A stretch of DNA of 64,000 nt from NCBI GenBank assembly GCA_946811695.1, contig OX328130.1, forward strand, positions 68,982,813 to 69,046,812. Reading direction: 5' to 3'. The notes beneath the pieces are model-generated. The model saw only the letters and a program-made list of their open reading frames with translations, did no database searches and was not told the origin of the DNA. Both the position numbers and the translations under genes were made by a program. Positions 1-11,066 of this stretch are shown here, piece after piece. This DNA is from Gonocerus acuteangulatus. Its lineage: Eukaryota; Arthropoda; Insecta; Hemiptera; Coreidae. The stretch's first letter is position 1, and each line of letters opens with the position of its first letter.

Positions 1-19
1 AGTAGGTCAGTAATGTCTA

Positions 20-445
20 ATTTTTACGTCAATAAGAAATGGACGTAAAAATTTAAAAAGTTACGTTTTCAAGATGTCAATTGGAAATACCCATTATATT
101 TGCGAGCATTACCAAGAAGTGTCCTGACTGGGGATGCTGATGTGTGAAGAGGCTGTGCAAGGGTTCGAGATATTATTACCTAGGATGGACCATCACCAGG
201 TATAGCATAAACTCTATGAGGGACAAAATCACAGTTTATTTCTAGTAATTCAAGGTCTGCTATCATAGTTAACATGAAGCTCAAATAAAAATAATATTAT
301 GAAATAAATACAGTACGGTAACAGCTGACCTGTTATCGTCCTAGCAACGGATGCTGACTAAAAATTCGAACCCCTCAAAAAATGCTTATAAATTTGAATA
401 TCAAAAAACCTTTCTTAGCGAGTGTTTAAAGCCTAAAAGGAGTGT
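20..445 (+). repeat. Dispersed repeat family C, 5'-truncated copy
   Basis: This segment matches other copies at 49176-50252 (minus) and 51010-51835 (plus). Shared blocks are the stretch around 'atatttgcgagcattacc', the 'gaggctgtgcaagg' block, 'ctctatgagggacaaaat' and the 'cttagcgagtgttta' block near the 3' end. Full copies start with 'tagctgaatacccgtgctt'. I see no coding sequence and cannot assign a transposon class. Confidence 0.7.
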
Positions 446-630
446 GAATTATATAGAACAGCAGCGTGAAATTCGTAAACCCCAACTGGCCGTCAAGCAA
501 TAGAAGATTTGACGAGAAAGAGTAATGATTGGACAAGCTATACTTACACAATCAAATTTAATGACAAGAGAACAACAACTACTTGGTCAAATATTCAACT
601 AGGTTAGCTGTTATTTATTTAGCTGCTTTT

Positions 631-763
631 AGCGGGGTTACTCCCTATCTCCATAGGGAGAACCCGCTTATGAGGTTGAACTCACGACGCAATCTGGAAG
701 TGCCGACTAGAAACTTTCACGTTTCAGACCCTATAGATCACGAAAACATAGGTGGCCCAAATT

Positions 764-810
<47 letters not shown>

Positions 811-2020
811 TTATATATATGCTTGTCTGTTTGCGCTCTAGCAAGCTCAAAAATGGTCCGATTTGAACGAAATTTGGTACACAACTCTGTTGTCTAATTT
901 GAAAGGCCAAGTTCGTTAACCAGAAGAATCCCCCCACTAGAAGATAGTGTTTGGGGCGGAATTCACGCAAACAAAACGTAACGCTTAAGTTTTTGTGTTT
1001 ATATGCTTGCAGGTACTTTTTTTTATAGGTTTCTTAACATAAGAAAACGAATGAAACCATTTATAGGGCGATATCTGCAACTGTTCCTGAGAAAAGTGGA
1101 ATCAATGTTTTTGTAAGTCATTATATTTTTGTGAGTACTTAGAATCGCGGGATTCAATTGAAATTTTAGTTTGGAAATTAATCCCAACTAAGATGTTTAA
1201 ATTTTGAGTAGTTAAGGAAGTATGCGATTTTATTAATAGTCATGAAAAGCTTTTGGATCTTCATATATTTTTCGTAAATATCTTGATAACGGTTGGGAAA
1301 TCGTGCTAAGTGGAAGGTGACCATTCGAATGCTTACTAAATTCTCTACAAAAAAGGTTCTGAGGCAATATTGGATGGGGCGACGTCAATCAGAGATATAA
1401 GCGCTTAAAACTTAAAAAAATGTTTGTTTTGTTGTTTTGAAAGGGGTTTTCTCTTTGTTTATCTCACTTTTTAATTGTTTTTTTTTCTTGTTTTAAATTG
1501 CATTTATCAGCAAAATTAGTATTGTAGTAAAATAAGTTAAGAAACGGTGAATGGTATTGGTAATAATAAGTTTGGAGTGGCTGTGGTAAACAAGATGGCT
1601 GTGGCTAATCATGATGACGTAGTTTGTTTTGAATTCTGCTGTCTATATAACCTTCCTCATAGCCTCCAACTGAAGTTATCGTTATTTTTTATTTTATAGA
1701 AAGATTTAACCCACGACAGAATGGAATTTTATTCGCCATGAAGCACATATTTACAGTTGATTATAACAGTAAGACAAATTTGCTAGTAAAACAAGATACT
1801 TAAAATGACAACGAATTTTTGGTTGTTAAGAAGAGCCTTCTCAGCAGTAGTCAAAGAGTAAGTACATAATTGTATTGACTTATAGAGATTAAGAATTATC
1901 CGCTTCTGTGTAAGTTGGCTACTGTCAGTTTCCTGTGATTTGTGATGCTATTCTATTCCATTTCTTCGAGATGTACGTAACCGCGCTAAGATGACGCAGT
2001 TCCTGCGAGTTGGACTTTTT
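631..2020 (+). mobile_element. Helentron/DINE-1-like non-autonomous element, subfamily A copy A1
   Basis: It starts at AGCG after a T run with a hairpin-forming end whose arms include 'ctccc' and 'gggag'. It then carries a conserved block with a (TA)n tract at about 767-801, and ends with a subterminal inverted repeat ('accgcgct', against the 5' 'agcgcggt' of better copies). A short GCAG-TTC-CTGC stem-loop and 'ggacttttt' follow. No ORF of note. This layout (subterminal inverted repeats, microsatellite, 3' stem-loop, insertion in T-rich sites) is that known for DINE-1/HINE elements; the class assignment is inference. Confidence 0.65.
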
Positions 2021-2159
2021 GAGATGAAACTAGTTGAGGAATCGTATTTATTTATTTTTTTTTTTTTTTGGTGTTCCGCTTTATGGCGATGTAGACCCTA
2101 CATCTTATATAGTTATTACTAGCATTACATATATACATTACATTGTCTTATATACTCAC

Positions 2160-2215
<56 letters not shown>

Positions 2216-2260
2216 TATATACACACACATATACATGTACACATACACAAACATACATAC
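2160..2260. repeat. (TA)n / (TACA)n microsatellite in LINE 3' UTR
   Basis: About 50 bp of uninterrupted TA dinucleotides grade into TACA/CATA repeats. The apparent ORFs here are low-complexity Ile-Tyr strings and are not genes. Confidence 0.95.
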
Positions 2261-2549
2261 ATACATATATACTAAATTCTATCTCTGTCTATATTACTAA
2301 ATTACATTATATCAACGTATTGTCTATTTACATATTTACATTACATTATGCTTAATAAGTTTGCATTTATTATTTACACACATATATACATACACATATA
2401 ATATTCGATTGCATGATTTTAAATTAAGTTTATTTACATTATGTTTGTACATCAGTCGTTTTGCACTTGCATCCTAGGCAAATTAGTATGGATTAGAAGA
2501 TAGATGAATTATCTACCTTCGGTGGGATATTCATGTCTCTATAGGACAC

Positions 2550-3185
2550 TATGGTAACGAACATTAAGCTGCGTTCAAATGTGTTGGTATAATCCATTGT
2601 TCTGTAGGTAATGTAGTATAGAGTCTATGTGTTGGCTATCTTCACTTATCAACTCGCATAAGTTGTAGGGTAAGTTCAGATCACGTCGTCTCATGCATTC
2701 TGTGAGTAAGTGTTTTATCGTAAGAGTAGTTACATATTTCACATTGCGGCTGATCTTGTCTCGTCATTAAGTAACTGTGAGTAAGTCGAGATTGACCAAT
2801 CCTTAAGCGGGTCAAAACCACTTCCTCTCTTCGGTTTACACGGGAACTGGATGGCCATTCTATTACTGTATGTTTGATATTTTCTGTTAGTTGTGTCCAC
2901 GAATTTTGCCAGAATAATGTTATAATGTCTCTTGTTCTGTTTGTCCAGTCTTGGTGGGTTAGTCTTGTTATCTCTACGTTTGTTTGTTCAGTGGCTGTTT
3001 TTGCATGAGAGTCGGCCAACGAACTTTTTCCTAAGTCTTCGTGACCTGGTAGCCAGTGGATGGTAACGTGTCTGTTTAGTGTGTGGGCCTGAAATAGTAT
3101 TCGTTGTGATAGTGGATGATGTGTGTAGCTGTCAGTTAGTGCTTCAAGTGCGCTGAGTGAGTCCGTGTAAAGTACGATATCCCTT
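2550..3185 (-). pseudogene. LINE RNase H and C-terminal region, broken
   Basis: Reading leftward from about 3185 the minus strand encodes DIVLYTDSLSALEAL, with the TDS motif of RNase H, then HWLPGHEDLGKSSLADSHAK, the variant of the WxPGHxGxxGNExAD signature. The Jockey-type tail VVLTRLRIGQSRLTHSYL and a CxxC motif (CEIC) follow. The frame closes at 2681, but the expected tail (LTECMRRRDLNLPYNLCEL and on) continues in another frame to about 2550, so there is a frameshift near 2700. The RT domain is missing because the copy is 5'-truncated. In an intact element RNase H would remove the RNA template during integration; this copy is dead. The same lineage recurs at 16690-17458. Confidence 0.85.
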
Positions 3186-3576
3186 CAAATGAGTCTTAAT
3201 AATCCATACGTTGAAACGTACTGAGGAATCGTAGCAATCTCTGAGAATTTAAGCAAACAGGAAATAGTTGGGATTCGGCTAAAAAAAAGTCAATATGATT
3301 TTTGTAAAACATCTGCTGAATATAGATTTTATACAAAAATCGGTAAATGGGAAGGAGAGCGGTCCCTTCCTTAACTTCTTTCCTTGTGAAAAGCGAGCTT
3401 TTTTTTTACGGATTCGTGTTTAGTGCATCGAAATACGTTATAGTGCAACATTTCAAAAGGATCGGTGTGGTGACCGTGCTCCTTCACATTTACCCAAAAA
3501 TCATATTGAGGTATTTTTAGCCGAATCGCAACTATTCCCTCTTTGCTTATCACCTCGACGGCTAACTATCTAATCT

Positions 3577-3768
3577 TCATGATGAATTCACTGGGACCCT
3601 GCCAACATGCTCCAAAGGAGGCAAAAATCATTATCAACCGCATCTCCAAGAACCTGGTCAAGAGGAAAGAGGGCTTGATTTTTCTACTTAAATGTAAGTC
3701 CCAAAACTTCTTATCAAAACACATAAAAACCTCAACCAACCATGTCAACCCCTGCGACCACTGAATAT
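3577..3768 (+). pseudogene. Short ORF, possibly a Penelope-like N-terminal remnant
   Basis: About 60 codons are open between two family-E ends, including KEAKIIINRISKNLVKRKEG and LIFLLKCKSQNF. A basic stretch followed by an FLLKCK-type motif resembles what I recall of the region upstream of RT in Penelope-like proteins, and the flanking pLTR ends fit that. No domain is certain. The alternative is chance coding potential. Confidence 0.25.
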
Positions 3769-3775
3769 ACATTTT

Positions 3776-3865
3776 TTACAAATTCATATTGAGGTTTTTT
3801 TGCCGAATCCCAACTATTCCATCTTTGCTTATCACCTCGACGGCTAACTATCTAGTCGTCATCTG
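3776..3865 (-). repeat. Penelope-like family E end (E2)
   Basis: On the minus strand this carries the family-E terminus: 'gttagccgtcgaggtgataa', then 'gcaaagatggaatagttggg', then 'attcggc' and a block ending 'cctcaatatga'. It is shared with E1, E3 and partly E4. Confidence 0.65.
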
Positions 3866-3989
3866 AGAACTTAAAACTAAAGTCTACCCGGCTATAGCGT
3901 CTTATTTTCGACAACAGCGCTTACAGTGTGAACTAGAAACGGACATGTGAAGAGAAGACTCAAATACGTCCAACTAAAAAGTTAAAATA

Positions 3990-5180
3990 ATGACCAAGGG
4001 ACCTGAAAAAAATTAAAGGGGTGAGTTCTTCTCGAGGGTGGCTATATGAAATTTAATCGGGCATTGAGAGTTGAGCAAGAAGTCTCCCGCGCGAAGAGTT
4101 GAACTGGAAACCTTAGTGGGTCATGAAAGTTGAACAAATAGTCTCAGTGATCTCAGGTTGACTCATAGGGAGCTGTAAGTATTTGAAGAATGGTTAAGGG
4201 GTGATATTTCAAGGAACCCCTAGGAACCACTCCTTGAAGGTGAGCAAGGCGTTTCTGCGATCAATGAGCAGTTTAACGCCTTACATGGCTATATGAAATT
4301 TATTCGGGAGTTGAGAGTTGAGCAAAAAGTCTGCCGACGTGTTGCTAGGCGAGGAGTTGAACTGTAAACCTCAGTGGGTCCTAGAAAGTTGAACAAATAA
4401 TCTCAGGGAACATTAAGAGTTGAGTCATAAGGAGCTGTAAGCATTCGAAGAATGGGCCCCAAGGATATCCTTGATCCCCAATAAGTTTCTAGAGTTATAA
4501 CAGAGAAGTCTCTTGACGTCTTGCTGGGTAAGGGTTTGAATCGAAAATATGACCCTAGAGGGTATAGGCTAATCGGAGAATGGACCCGAGTGGTTTGGGT
4601 TTCGGTTGTTGAAGTAGGAGCATCAGGAAGCACTAAGGAGTTGATACCGTCGCCTTAGAGACGTCGGGAAACTTGAAAAGGGTATCCTATCGGGATATAA
4701 CCAATGCATCAATTTGGCATGTTGAGGTGAAATTGAATTAAGCGTTTAAGAATTAGACACACGTCTCCTGACGTATTTCAAGATGAGGTTTTGAACTGTA
4801 ACGAGTGTTGGCTTGTTGAAGAAGGGGTCCAAATTAGGTTCTTGCTCTTTGAACGAATATATAAGGAATTCCACAAGTTGATCTGAAGAGGTCCTTGAGG
4901 TTTCAAAGAAGGCGACTCAGGTGGCCATTTTGGGTTAAGGAAACAATCCCTTCAGTATTTCGGAACTGCCTACTCATACAGGTTTTTAGTTTCAGCTATA
5001 GTCCAAAAAATAAGGTTTGTACTGTTGAACGATTAATCCTAGCAGGATTTGTGTTGTTGAACACCAAGACCAATGAGGTCTCGAAGTTGAAACAAGGAAT
5101 TGAACGGCAAGAACTGGAACCATGGAAAGCTCCTAAATACAGAAGGCTGATTGGTTATTTTAGAAGTTTGCCTGTTTAAG
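3990..5180. repeat. Degenerate long tandem repeat (~225-bp unit)
   Basis: The segment 4041-4200 is repeated at 4268-4440 (shared 'tggctatatgaaattta', 'ttgagagttgagcaa', 'gttgaacaaata', 'aaggagctgtaag'-type blocks). More decayed copies of 'gtcttctgacg', 'aggagttgaactgtaa' and 'gtttcaaagaa'-like motifs appear up to about 5180. Coding frames in this stretch do not stay open across units. It looks like an old satellite or a decayed internal repeat. Confidence 0.55.
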
Positions 5181-5639
5181 TGAAATCGTCTCATTACAGC
5201 AATCATCGGGCCGACCCTTCCCCCACCCTTGATGGTCGATAGGAAAAAGCGGCCCCCACCCCGAAAACCCTTTTCATTTCCCCCCGAAATTTCCTGTATT
5301 CCATTCTTTTCTGATGTCTTCCTCTTATCGAGGAAATGTAGAACGCTAACTCCTACTTTTAATTTCTCTGTAGGTATTTATTTTATTTTTTGGTTTTTTT
5401 GGTTTTTAAATTATTTACAGCGACCTAACCTAAAGGTCTTTTAACGCCGCTCAAAACCAAAGGTGTTCAATTTCGTTTGAACTATAGAATACTGCTCTAA
5501 TATCTTATCTCTGTATTTTTTTTTTTTTTTTGTTTTTTTTCATTTTATTATTAGTTCTGATCACAAATCACCTTTTTGTTGACCGTTTTCTCGCCGACTA
5601 AAAATCTCAAAGTTTTTAGTGGAAAGTATACCACTTATT
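5181..5639. other. No gene recognised; T-rich sequence
   Basis: A C-rich patch (5215-5290) and T homopolymers (5515-5545) are present. Nothing with protein-level or structural support was found. Confidence 0.6.
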
Positions 5640-6290
5640 TTATTCCTGAAAAATTCTAGGACCATGAAGAGTCCAAGGTTCGAAATTTGAGTATGCCAGC
5701 TGGTGAAGTTTGCTTATATTGAAATCTAAATCTGATAGTAATATTATGAATCTGTGGATAAATTGGTTGCTGTTAACTAAATTATTGTTTTGATTTAAAT
5801 GCGTGCTCTCAAGTAATGTATGATAAGGAGATGTAGTTAGTTTTACAAGGTAAGATGAGGCCAGATAATCCCTTCGATATTGCAAAGGGGGCTCACCAGC
5901 ATCTACCAATATACGATTAACAGGGCTTGTCCGGAAAACACCCAGTGCTATTCTCAGACCAGAATTATGTATGCTATCCATTATTTTTAAGGTTCTGGGA
6001 CAGGCAGATCCATAAGCCAAACATCCATAGTCCAATTTCGATCTAATCAAACTCCTATACAGCATTATCATACTCCTCCGATCAGGTTCAAGCATCTATT
6101 TTTTAATACTTTTTAATACTGAATCGAGTTTCAGGTAGAATTTGGATTTCAACACCATCTAGATTAAGAAGGGGTAACTCCATTATCCCCAGTGATTTCG
6201 ATGTTGATATTTTGAATCGATTCTGATTAAACCAGAAAGAAACATTGCAGAGGGCTCGTTGAACTTCGGCAAAACCACACTTTTATGAGC
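5640..6290 (-). pseudogene. LINE reverse transcriptase, C-terminal part (Jockey-like), broken
   Basis: On the minus strand 6290-6100 encodes FAEVQRALCNVSFWFNQNRF and KISTSKSLGIMELP, which resembles the stretch after the RT catalytic YADD (the 'NGFKFSTSKT' region). A stop follows, then 6095-5640 encodes LYRSLIRSKLDYGCLAYGSA and GLRIALGVFRTSPVNRIL, the thumb/connection region common to Jockey and R1 clade elements. The catalytic palm is absent (5' truncation). The in-frame stop near 6098 makes it non-functional. No poly-A or target duplication was identified. Confidence 0.8.
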
Positions 6291-7687
6291 ACACTATATT
6301 GGGAGTCAAGTTTATTTACACCTTTAGTAAGAAAGAAGCAGTATGCAACAGCGAACATAAAGGATAGAATAATGGAATGAAGGATTAGAAAAACAATTCC
6401 GATAATTCATCGCACCAAGGATTTCCGATCATAAAACTGGGTCTTTGCGAGTTTTAATAACAACCATAAAAACGGCGGAGTTTATGGAAGAATGTTGAGA
6501 AAACATTCACTCGACCATGGTTTATGGAGGGTAATAACACTCTGGGCCAGGTAATAATATTACCTATTTCTATGAGGCTACGTGGGAATGGCAGGGCTAT
6601 GAATAGGCCATCAAACAGGTTACTTCCATTACTTCGCCTCGGCTACAATACCGTAAAATTACACATGCCTTATATTCATCTTGTTTATTGTACTATTTTC
6701 GGGTGTTTCGGTGGAAGTCGTTTTCGACCTTGCACTCAAGAAAGAAAGTGAAGAAGGTTTTTTTCATAAAACCTTCTCGTAGGAAGGAAAAGCATATATA
6801 TATAATATAATTCAACGGTAGATATTTATATTTATAATTGTTAATAATAATAATAGTAATATATGTTATTTATGACTGTAACACAAAGGACCTGTTATTT
6901 GTTACCTTTATATATAAATATATAGGTAACAAATTTTAAAACTGACTGCCGCAATATTAACCATTACTATGCCGACGTCATCAACACCATAGATATTTAA
7001 ATAAAATCTTACAGTCACAAATAACATATAATAAAATTCCCAATATTTAAATTTCACTCCTTAAAAAATTATAAATATCAAAGGTTAAATTAAAATATTA
7101 ACAATAAAAATAAAATAACAACCGTTTTTCACTACATAAAATAGCAATACACCACCTGCCAACCCCCAGTCTTGCACATCTAGTCCTCCTTTACAGAAGC
7201 AGACTCAAATGTATAAAATAATATGTAATAATTGAGGTAATAATAATATCATCCATATTAATTTTAACTATAAAATTCTTTTAACCAAATATTTCTATAT
7301 AAATATTCAATTATTTCCAGACACGAACCATACAATTTAAAAAAATGAAATTTCCTCCTCAAACTAAATAATATCAAATTTACAAGCACATAATCTGAAG
7401 ATTATAATTTATAAAAAAATAATGCAAAATCATACAGGTCAGTTGTTGATACATTAGTATACCCTAATTTTTATGTTTATTATTTGTTTATATTTTAACT
7501 TATTATCCTAACCAGTATAATTAATTGTATTTCACAGATAATTAGATTGAAAATGGATTATAGCCGAAACGTTTCTACAACAAAAATGTAATATAAAATA
7601 CAAAACTATTGAAGACTTAATAAGCTGTTACCAACTACCTAGAACATCTTAGATTTCAACTTAGGATCTACAACATATATATAGGTA
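6291..7687. other. AT-rich sequence without recognised gene
   Basis: Very AT-rich from 6780 on. Position 7547-7578 holds 'tagccgaaacgtttc', a 3' half like that of hammerhead-bearing Penelope-like repeats, but the 5' core is degenerate. Nothing else was recognised. Confidence 0.55.
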
Positions 7688-8535
7688 CTAGCTGTTACCC
7701 GGCGTGCCATGCTACACCTACTTTCTGCATATAGAAGAGCCCCAAAAAAATTAGAAACCAAAAGAGTATTATTAAAATCTAATAACGTAACTGTTTCGAA
7801 CCCGTGTCCTCCCAACTTTGAGTCCTAGACGACTTTGACCTAACCTATAACACCCCCGTATCAAGACATACATTTATGCCAAGTTTGGTGAAAATCGGTC
7901 TAACGGAGTGGATTTTTATAAAACAAAAACAAACAAACAAAAAAAAAAAAACATACAGACTGCAGCTGGAAGACGTTTTTGACTTGGCCTATGACAATCC
8001 CCTGATCAAGACCAACCTGTGTGCCCAGTTTGATCAAAACATATAGAACGGTTTTGGTTTTATAGGGAACAAACATACAGACAGACAGCTGGTAGAGGTT
8101 TTTGACCTAGCTTACGGCACTCTCCAGATTAGGATCTACCGGTGTACCGAGTTTAGTCAAAATCGAACGAAAGGTGTGGATATTTATAAGGGACAAACAT
8201 ACATACAGACAGTTATAAGACGTTTTTGACTTAGTCTACGACACTCCCCAGACTATGATCTACATGTGTACCGAGTTTAGTCAAAATCGGACGAACGGTG
8301 TGGAGACGGTATCGAGTTTATTCAAAATCGGACGAACGGTGCGGATTTGTATAAGGCACAAACATACAGACAGACAGACAGCTGGTAGATTTTTTTGACC
8401 TAGCCTAGGAGATTTCCCGTATCAAGACCTACCTGTCTGCCAAGTTTGGTCCAAATCGGTCAAACGGTGTGGATTTGTATAAGGAACAAACAAACAGAAA
8501 AACAGACAGACACGTGATTTTTATATATATAGATA
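7688..8535 (+). repeat. Dispersed repeat family D with internal ~120-bp tandem units (D1)
   Basis: It begins 'gctgttacccggcgtgcc' and ends 'cagacacgtgatttttata' plus TA. Inside, a unit containing 'acctgtgtgcc', 'gagtttagtcaaaatcgg', 'gtgtggatttgtataagg' and an (ACAG)n stretch recurs about five times. Shorter copies lie at 19352-19816 (plus) and 26240-26660 (minus). The transposon class is uncertain. Confidence 0.75.
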
Positions 8536-8815
8536 AAAAAAAAGAAAAGTAAGTCACTACGACATTCTTGAGTACGCCAGAAAAATACGATAAACGTTAT
8601 CACTTCCAAAGTGAATTCATTCGTTTTCCCACGTAGAAATTAAAAAAATAAGTGTACCTAGTAGCCTATTACAACAAAAAAATTGTATTTTTTTTTTCAA
8701 ACATTTCACCAAATGAACAGTGTTCCTGTAAATAAATGGATCCTGTTTAACAAACTTAAACTTTTGACATGTTAGGAATTATCCACAAAGATTTTCTGAG
8801 GTATAATGATAATAA

Positions 8816-8830
8816 TAATATATGTGTATA

Positions 8831-8883
<53 letters not shown>

Positions 8884-9125
8884 ATATGTATGTATGTGTA
8901 TATGTATGTATGTATGTGTGTGTGTGTGTGTATATGTATATGGGTATGTGTATGTATGTATATGTATATGTGTATGTATATATATATATATATATGTATG
9001 TATATATGTATATATATATGGGTGTATGTGTGTGGGTAGGTGGTAAAAGTGAATGGGTGTACATATGTAGGTGTGTATGTATGTATATATATGTGGGTAT
9101 ATGCATGTAGATAGGTGGGTAAAAA
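8816..9125. repeat. Compound (TA)n/(TATG)n/(TG)n microsatellite
   Basis: About 300 bp of TA, TATG and TG tracts. All frames stay open by chance (Tyr/Met/Val/Cys strings), which is not coding evidence. Confidence 0.97.
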
Positions 9126-9833
9126 AAAGGGTATATAATAATGTAAATTATATAGGGTTATTTTTTATATGTATAATATGATAAGTAAAATGGACATGAA
9201 CAATTTTTAATATATGGGATTAGAGATGGAATGTGATGATAGTGTAAATAGAAAATGGTGGAAGGTTGTGGCCACATGGTCTGGTGGAAATTTCAAATGT
9301 TTAAAGAAAGTGTAAAAAAGTGTTATTTATAGAAGATGAAAAATCCTAGAGTTTTAAAGTTTAGATGTAATGTGATGACAAGCTCTTGTGAAAATAGGGT
9401 GTTTATATGTGGATCAAGAAAGGAAGGTAATATAAGTTAAAGATAGTTTTTTAAAAAAAATTTACATTGTATGGATAAAAAAAGGGGGGAATTTTTTAAT
9501 GTAATTTTAAATACATGTAATTTATTTTTCTTCTAGTTAATGTGGATGGCCCTGAGGCCGAAACGTTTAAAAATGTGGAATTGTAACTTGTTCATCAATA
9601 TATTTGGCTGAGGTTGAGGATCAATAAATAAACTATATATGGAAAAACTTAAACTTTTTACTGATCTCATTAACTATATTCCATAACTTTTCTTTAAAAC
9701 CACTCAGTGCATATACTTATTCAAATCAGAATTTCATGTCCTAAGTGTATTGTGTTAGTAAATATTTCGACTTGATGCATTTTTTCAGCGGAAGTTAAGA
9801 AACCCCACGAAAAACAACAAAATTCCGGGTTAC
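9126..9833. other. AT-rich sequence, no gene; possible Penelope-like 3' end
   Basis: Mostly featureless. 9547-9573 contains 'ggatggccctgaggccgaaa', a GGCC/GGCC stem followed by GAAAC and GTT like a decayed hammerhead core. It is followed by 'ggatcaataaataaac'. Confidence 0.4.
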
Positions 9834-10931
9834 AGCGTGGTTCCTCCCTCCCTCCATAGGGAGAAAACCCACTTATGAGGCTGACCTCAAGATGAAATCC
9901 GGAAATGCCGAGAAAATTAGCCTTTTTAGAACCCATAGATCTCGAAAATGATGGTGGTTCAAATTTTTGCCTTCCTCACAGGCTCAAAGATGGTCCGATT
10001 TTGATGAAGAGTACAAAAATATTTTTTCTGATTTGAACGGTCGAGTTCATTAAACAGCAGAATCCGTCCACCGGAACATGGTTTATGGAGCTAAATTCGA
10101 GGTAATAGGCTTGCATGTATTCGTTTTATAGGTTCTCTAAGGAACCTTTTTGGAGCTAAATTCGAGGTAATAGGCTTGCATGTATTCGTTTTATAGGTTC
10201 TCTAAGGAACCTTTTTGGAGCTAAATTCGAGGTAATAGGCTTGCATGTATTCGTTTTATAGGTTCTCTAAGGAACCTTTTTGGAGCTAAATTCGAGGTAA
10301 TAGGCTTGCATGTATTCGTTTTATAGGTTCTCTAAGGAACCTTTTTGGAGCTAAATTCGAGGTAATAGGCTTGCATGTATTCGTTTTATAGGTTCTCTAA
10401 GGAACCTTTTTGGAGCTAAATTCGAGGTAATAGGCTTGCATGTATTCGTTTTATAGGTTCTCTAAGGAACCTTTTTGGAGCTAAATTCGAGGTAATAGGC
10501 TTGCATGTATTCGTTTTATAGGTTCTCTAAGGAACCTTTTTGGAGCTAAATTCGAGGTAATAGGCTTGCATGTATTCGTTTTATAGGTTCTCTAAGGAAC
10601 CTTTTTGGAGCTAAATTCGAGGTAATAGGCTTGCATGTATTCGTTTTATAGGTTCTCTAAGGAACCTTTTTGGAGCTAAATTCGAGGTAATAGGCTTGCA
10701 TGTATTCGTTTTATAGGTTCTCTAAGGAACCTTTTTGGAGCTAAATTCGAGGTAATAGGCTTGCATGTATTCGTTTTATAGGTTCTCTAAGGAACCTTTT
10801 TGGAGCTAAATTCGAGGTAATAGGCTTGCATGTATTCGTTTTATAGGTTCTCTAAGGCAAGAAAACGAATAAGTAATTTTCGATGGGCGATGTCAATCGG
10901 AGAAATAAGAGCTTAGAACTTCGAAATTGTT

Positions 10932-10935
<4 letters not shown>
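9834..10935 (+). mobile_element. Helentron/DINE-1-like element A2, array-expanded
   Basis: It starts at 'agcgtggttcctccctccc' with the hairpin partner 'gggaga', then the family block (ggtccgattttgatga, cagcagaatccgtccaccgg). At about 10086 it runs into a 12-copy tandem array, then resumes with 'gggcgatgtcaatcggag'. The 3' stem-loop end is missing; a T run of about 55 follows. Confidence 0.65.
10086..10857 (+). repeat. 65-bp tandem array, 12 copies
   Basis: The unit starts 'tggagctaaattcgaggt' and ends 'tctaaggaacctttt'. Unit starts fall every 65 bp from 10086 to 10801, and the copies look identical. The unit is an internal segment of Helentron-like subfamily A, so the array arose within the element. 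Confidence 0.97.

Positions 10936-10990
<55 letters not shown>
10934..10990. repeat. Poly-T tract
   Basis: About 55 T residues, possibly the poly-A tail of a minus-strand retroposon, or slippage at the end of the A2 fragment. Confidence 0.9.
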
Positions 10991-10991
<1 letters not shown>

Positions 10992-11066
10992 TATGGGTGT
11001 TAGTGTCTGTTTACCCCAGGTTTCAATTGGTTGTTTTTTTTTAACCCTTCCAACGGAACATCCGTC

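Larger units (their letters stand above)
2047..3221 (-). mobile_element. 5'-truncated LINE insertion with 12-bp target-site duplication
   Basis: The insert is flanked by TGAGGAATCGTA at 2035-2046 and 3222-3233. Read on the minus strand it has RNase H coding sequence, a 3' UTR with a TA-rich stretch (2160-2330) and a poly-A tail seen as the T run at 2053-2067, just after 'cggaacacc'. Target duplication plus poly-A and 5' truncation are the hallmarks of target-primed reverse transcription. Confidence 0.88.
2021..3575. mobile_element. Penelope-like family E, degenerate inverted pLTR pair (E1)
   Basis: The block 'gttgggattcggctaa' followed by '(a)gtcaatatgattttt' lies on plus at about 3268-3307. 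An inverted partner (atcatattgaggtattt, tagccgaatcgcaacta) lies at 3503-3545, ending with 'cacctcgacggctaactat' and 'ctaatcttcat'. These are the same termini as the palindromic copy at 20801-21625. A LINE has inserted into the left side at 2047-3221. Assignment to Penelope-like elements is inferred from the family as a whole. Confidence 0.5.

Noticed and set aside
4895..5179. 94-codon ORF
   Set aside because: Lies in the degenerate repeat block, no motif, not open in the sister unit.
8756..9110. Long open frames on both strands
   Set aside because: They are products of TA/TATG/TG microsatellite; low-complexity Tyr/Ile/Met strings. The same applies to the Ile-Tyr frames at 583, 2034, 16283, 27051, 45656, 53550 and 56657.
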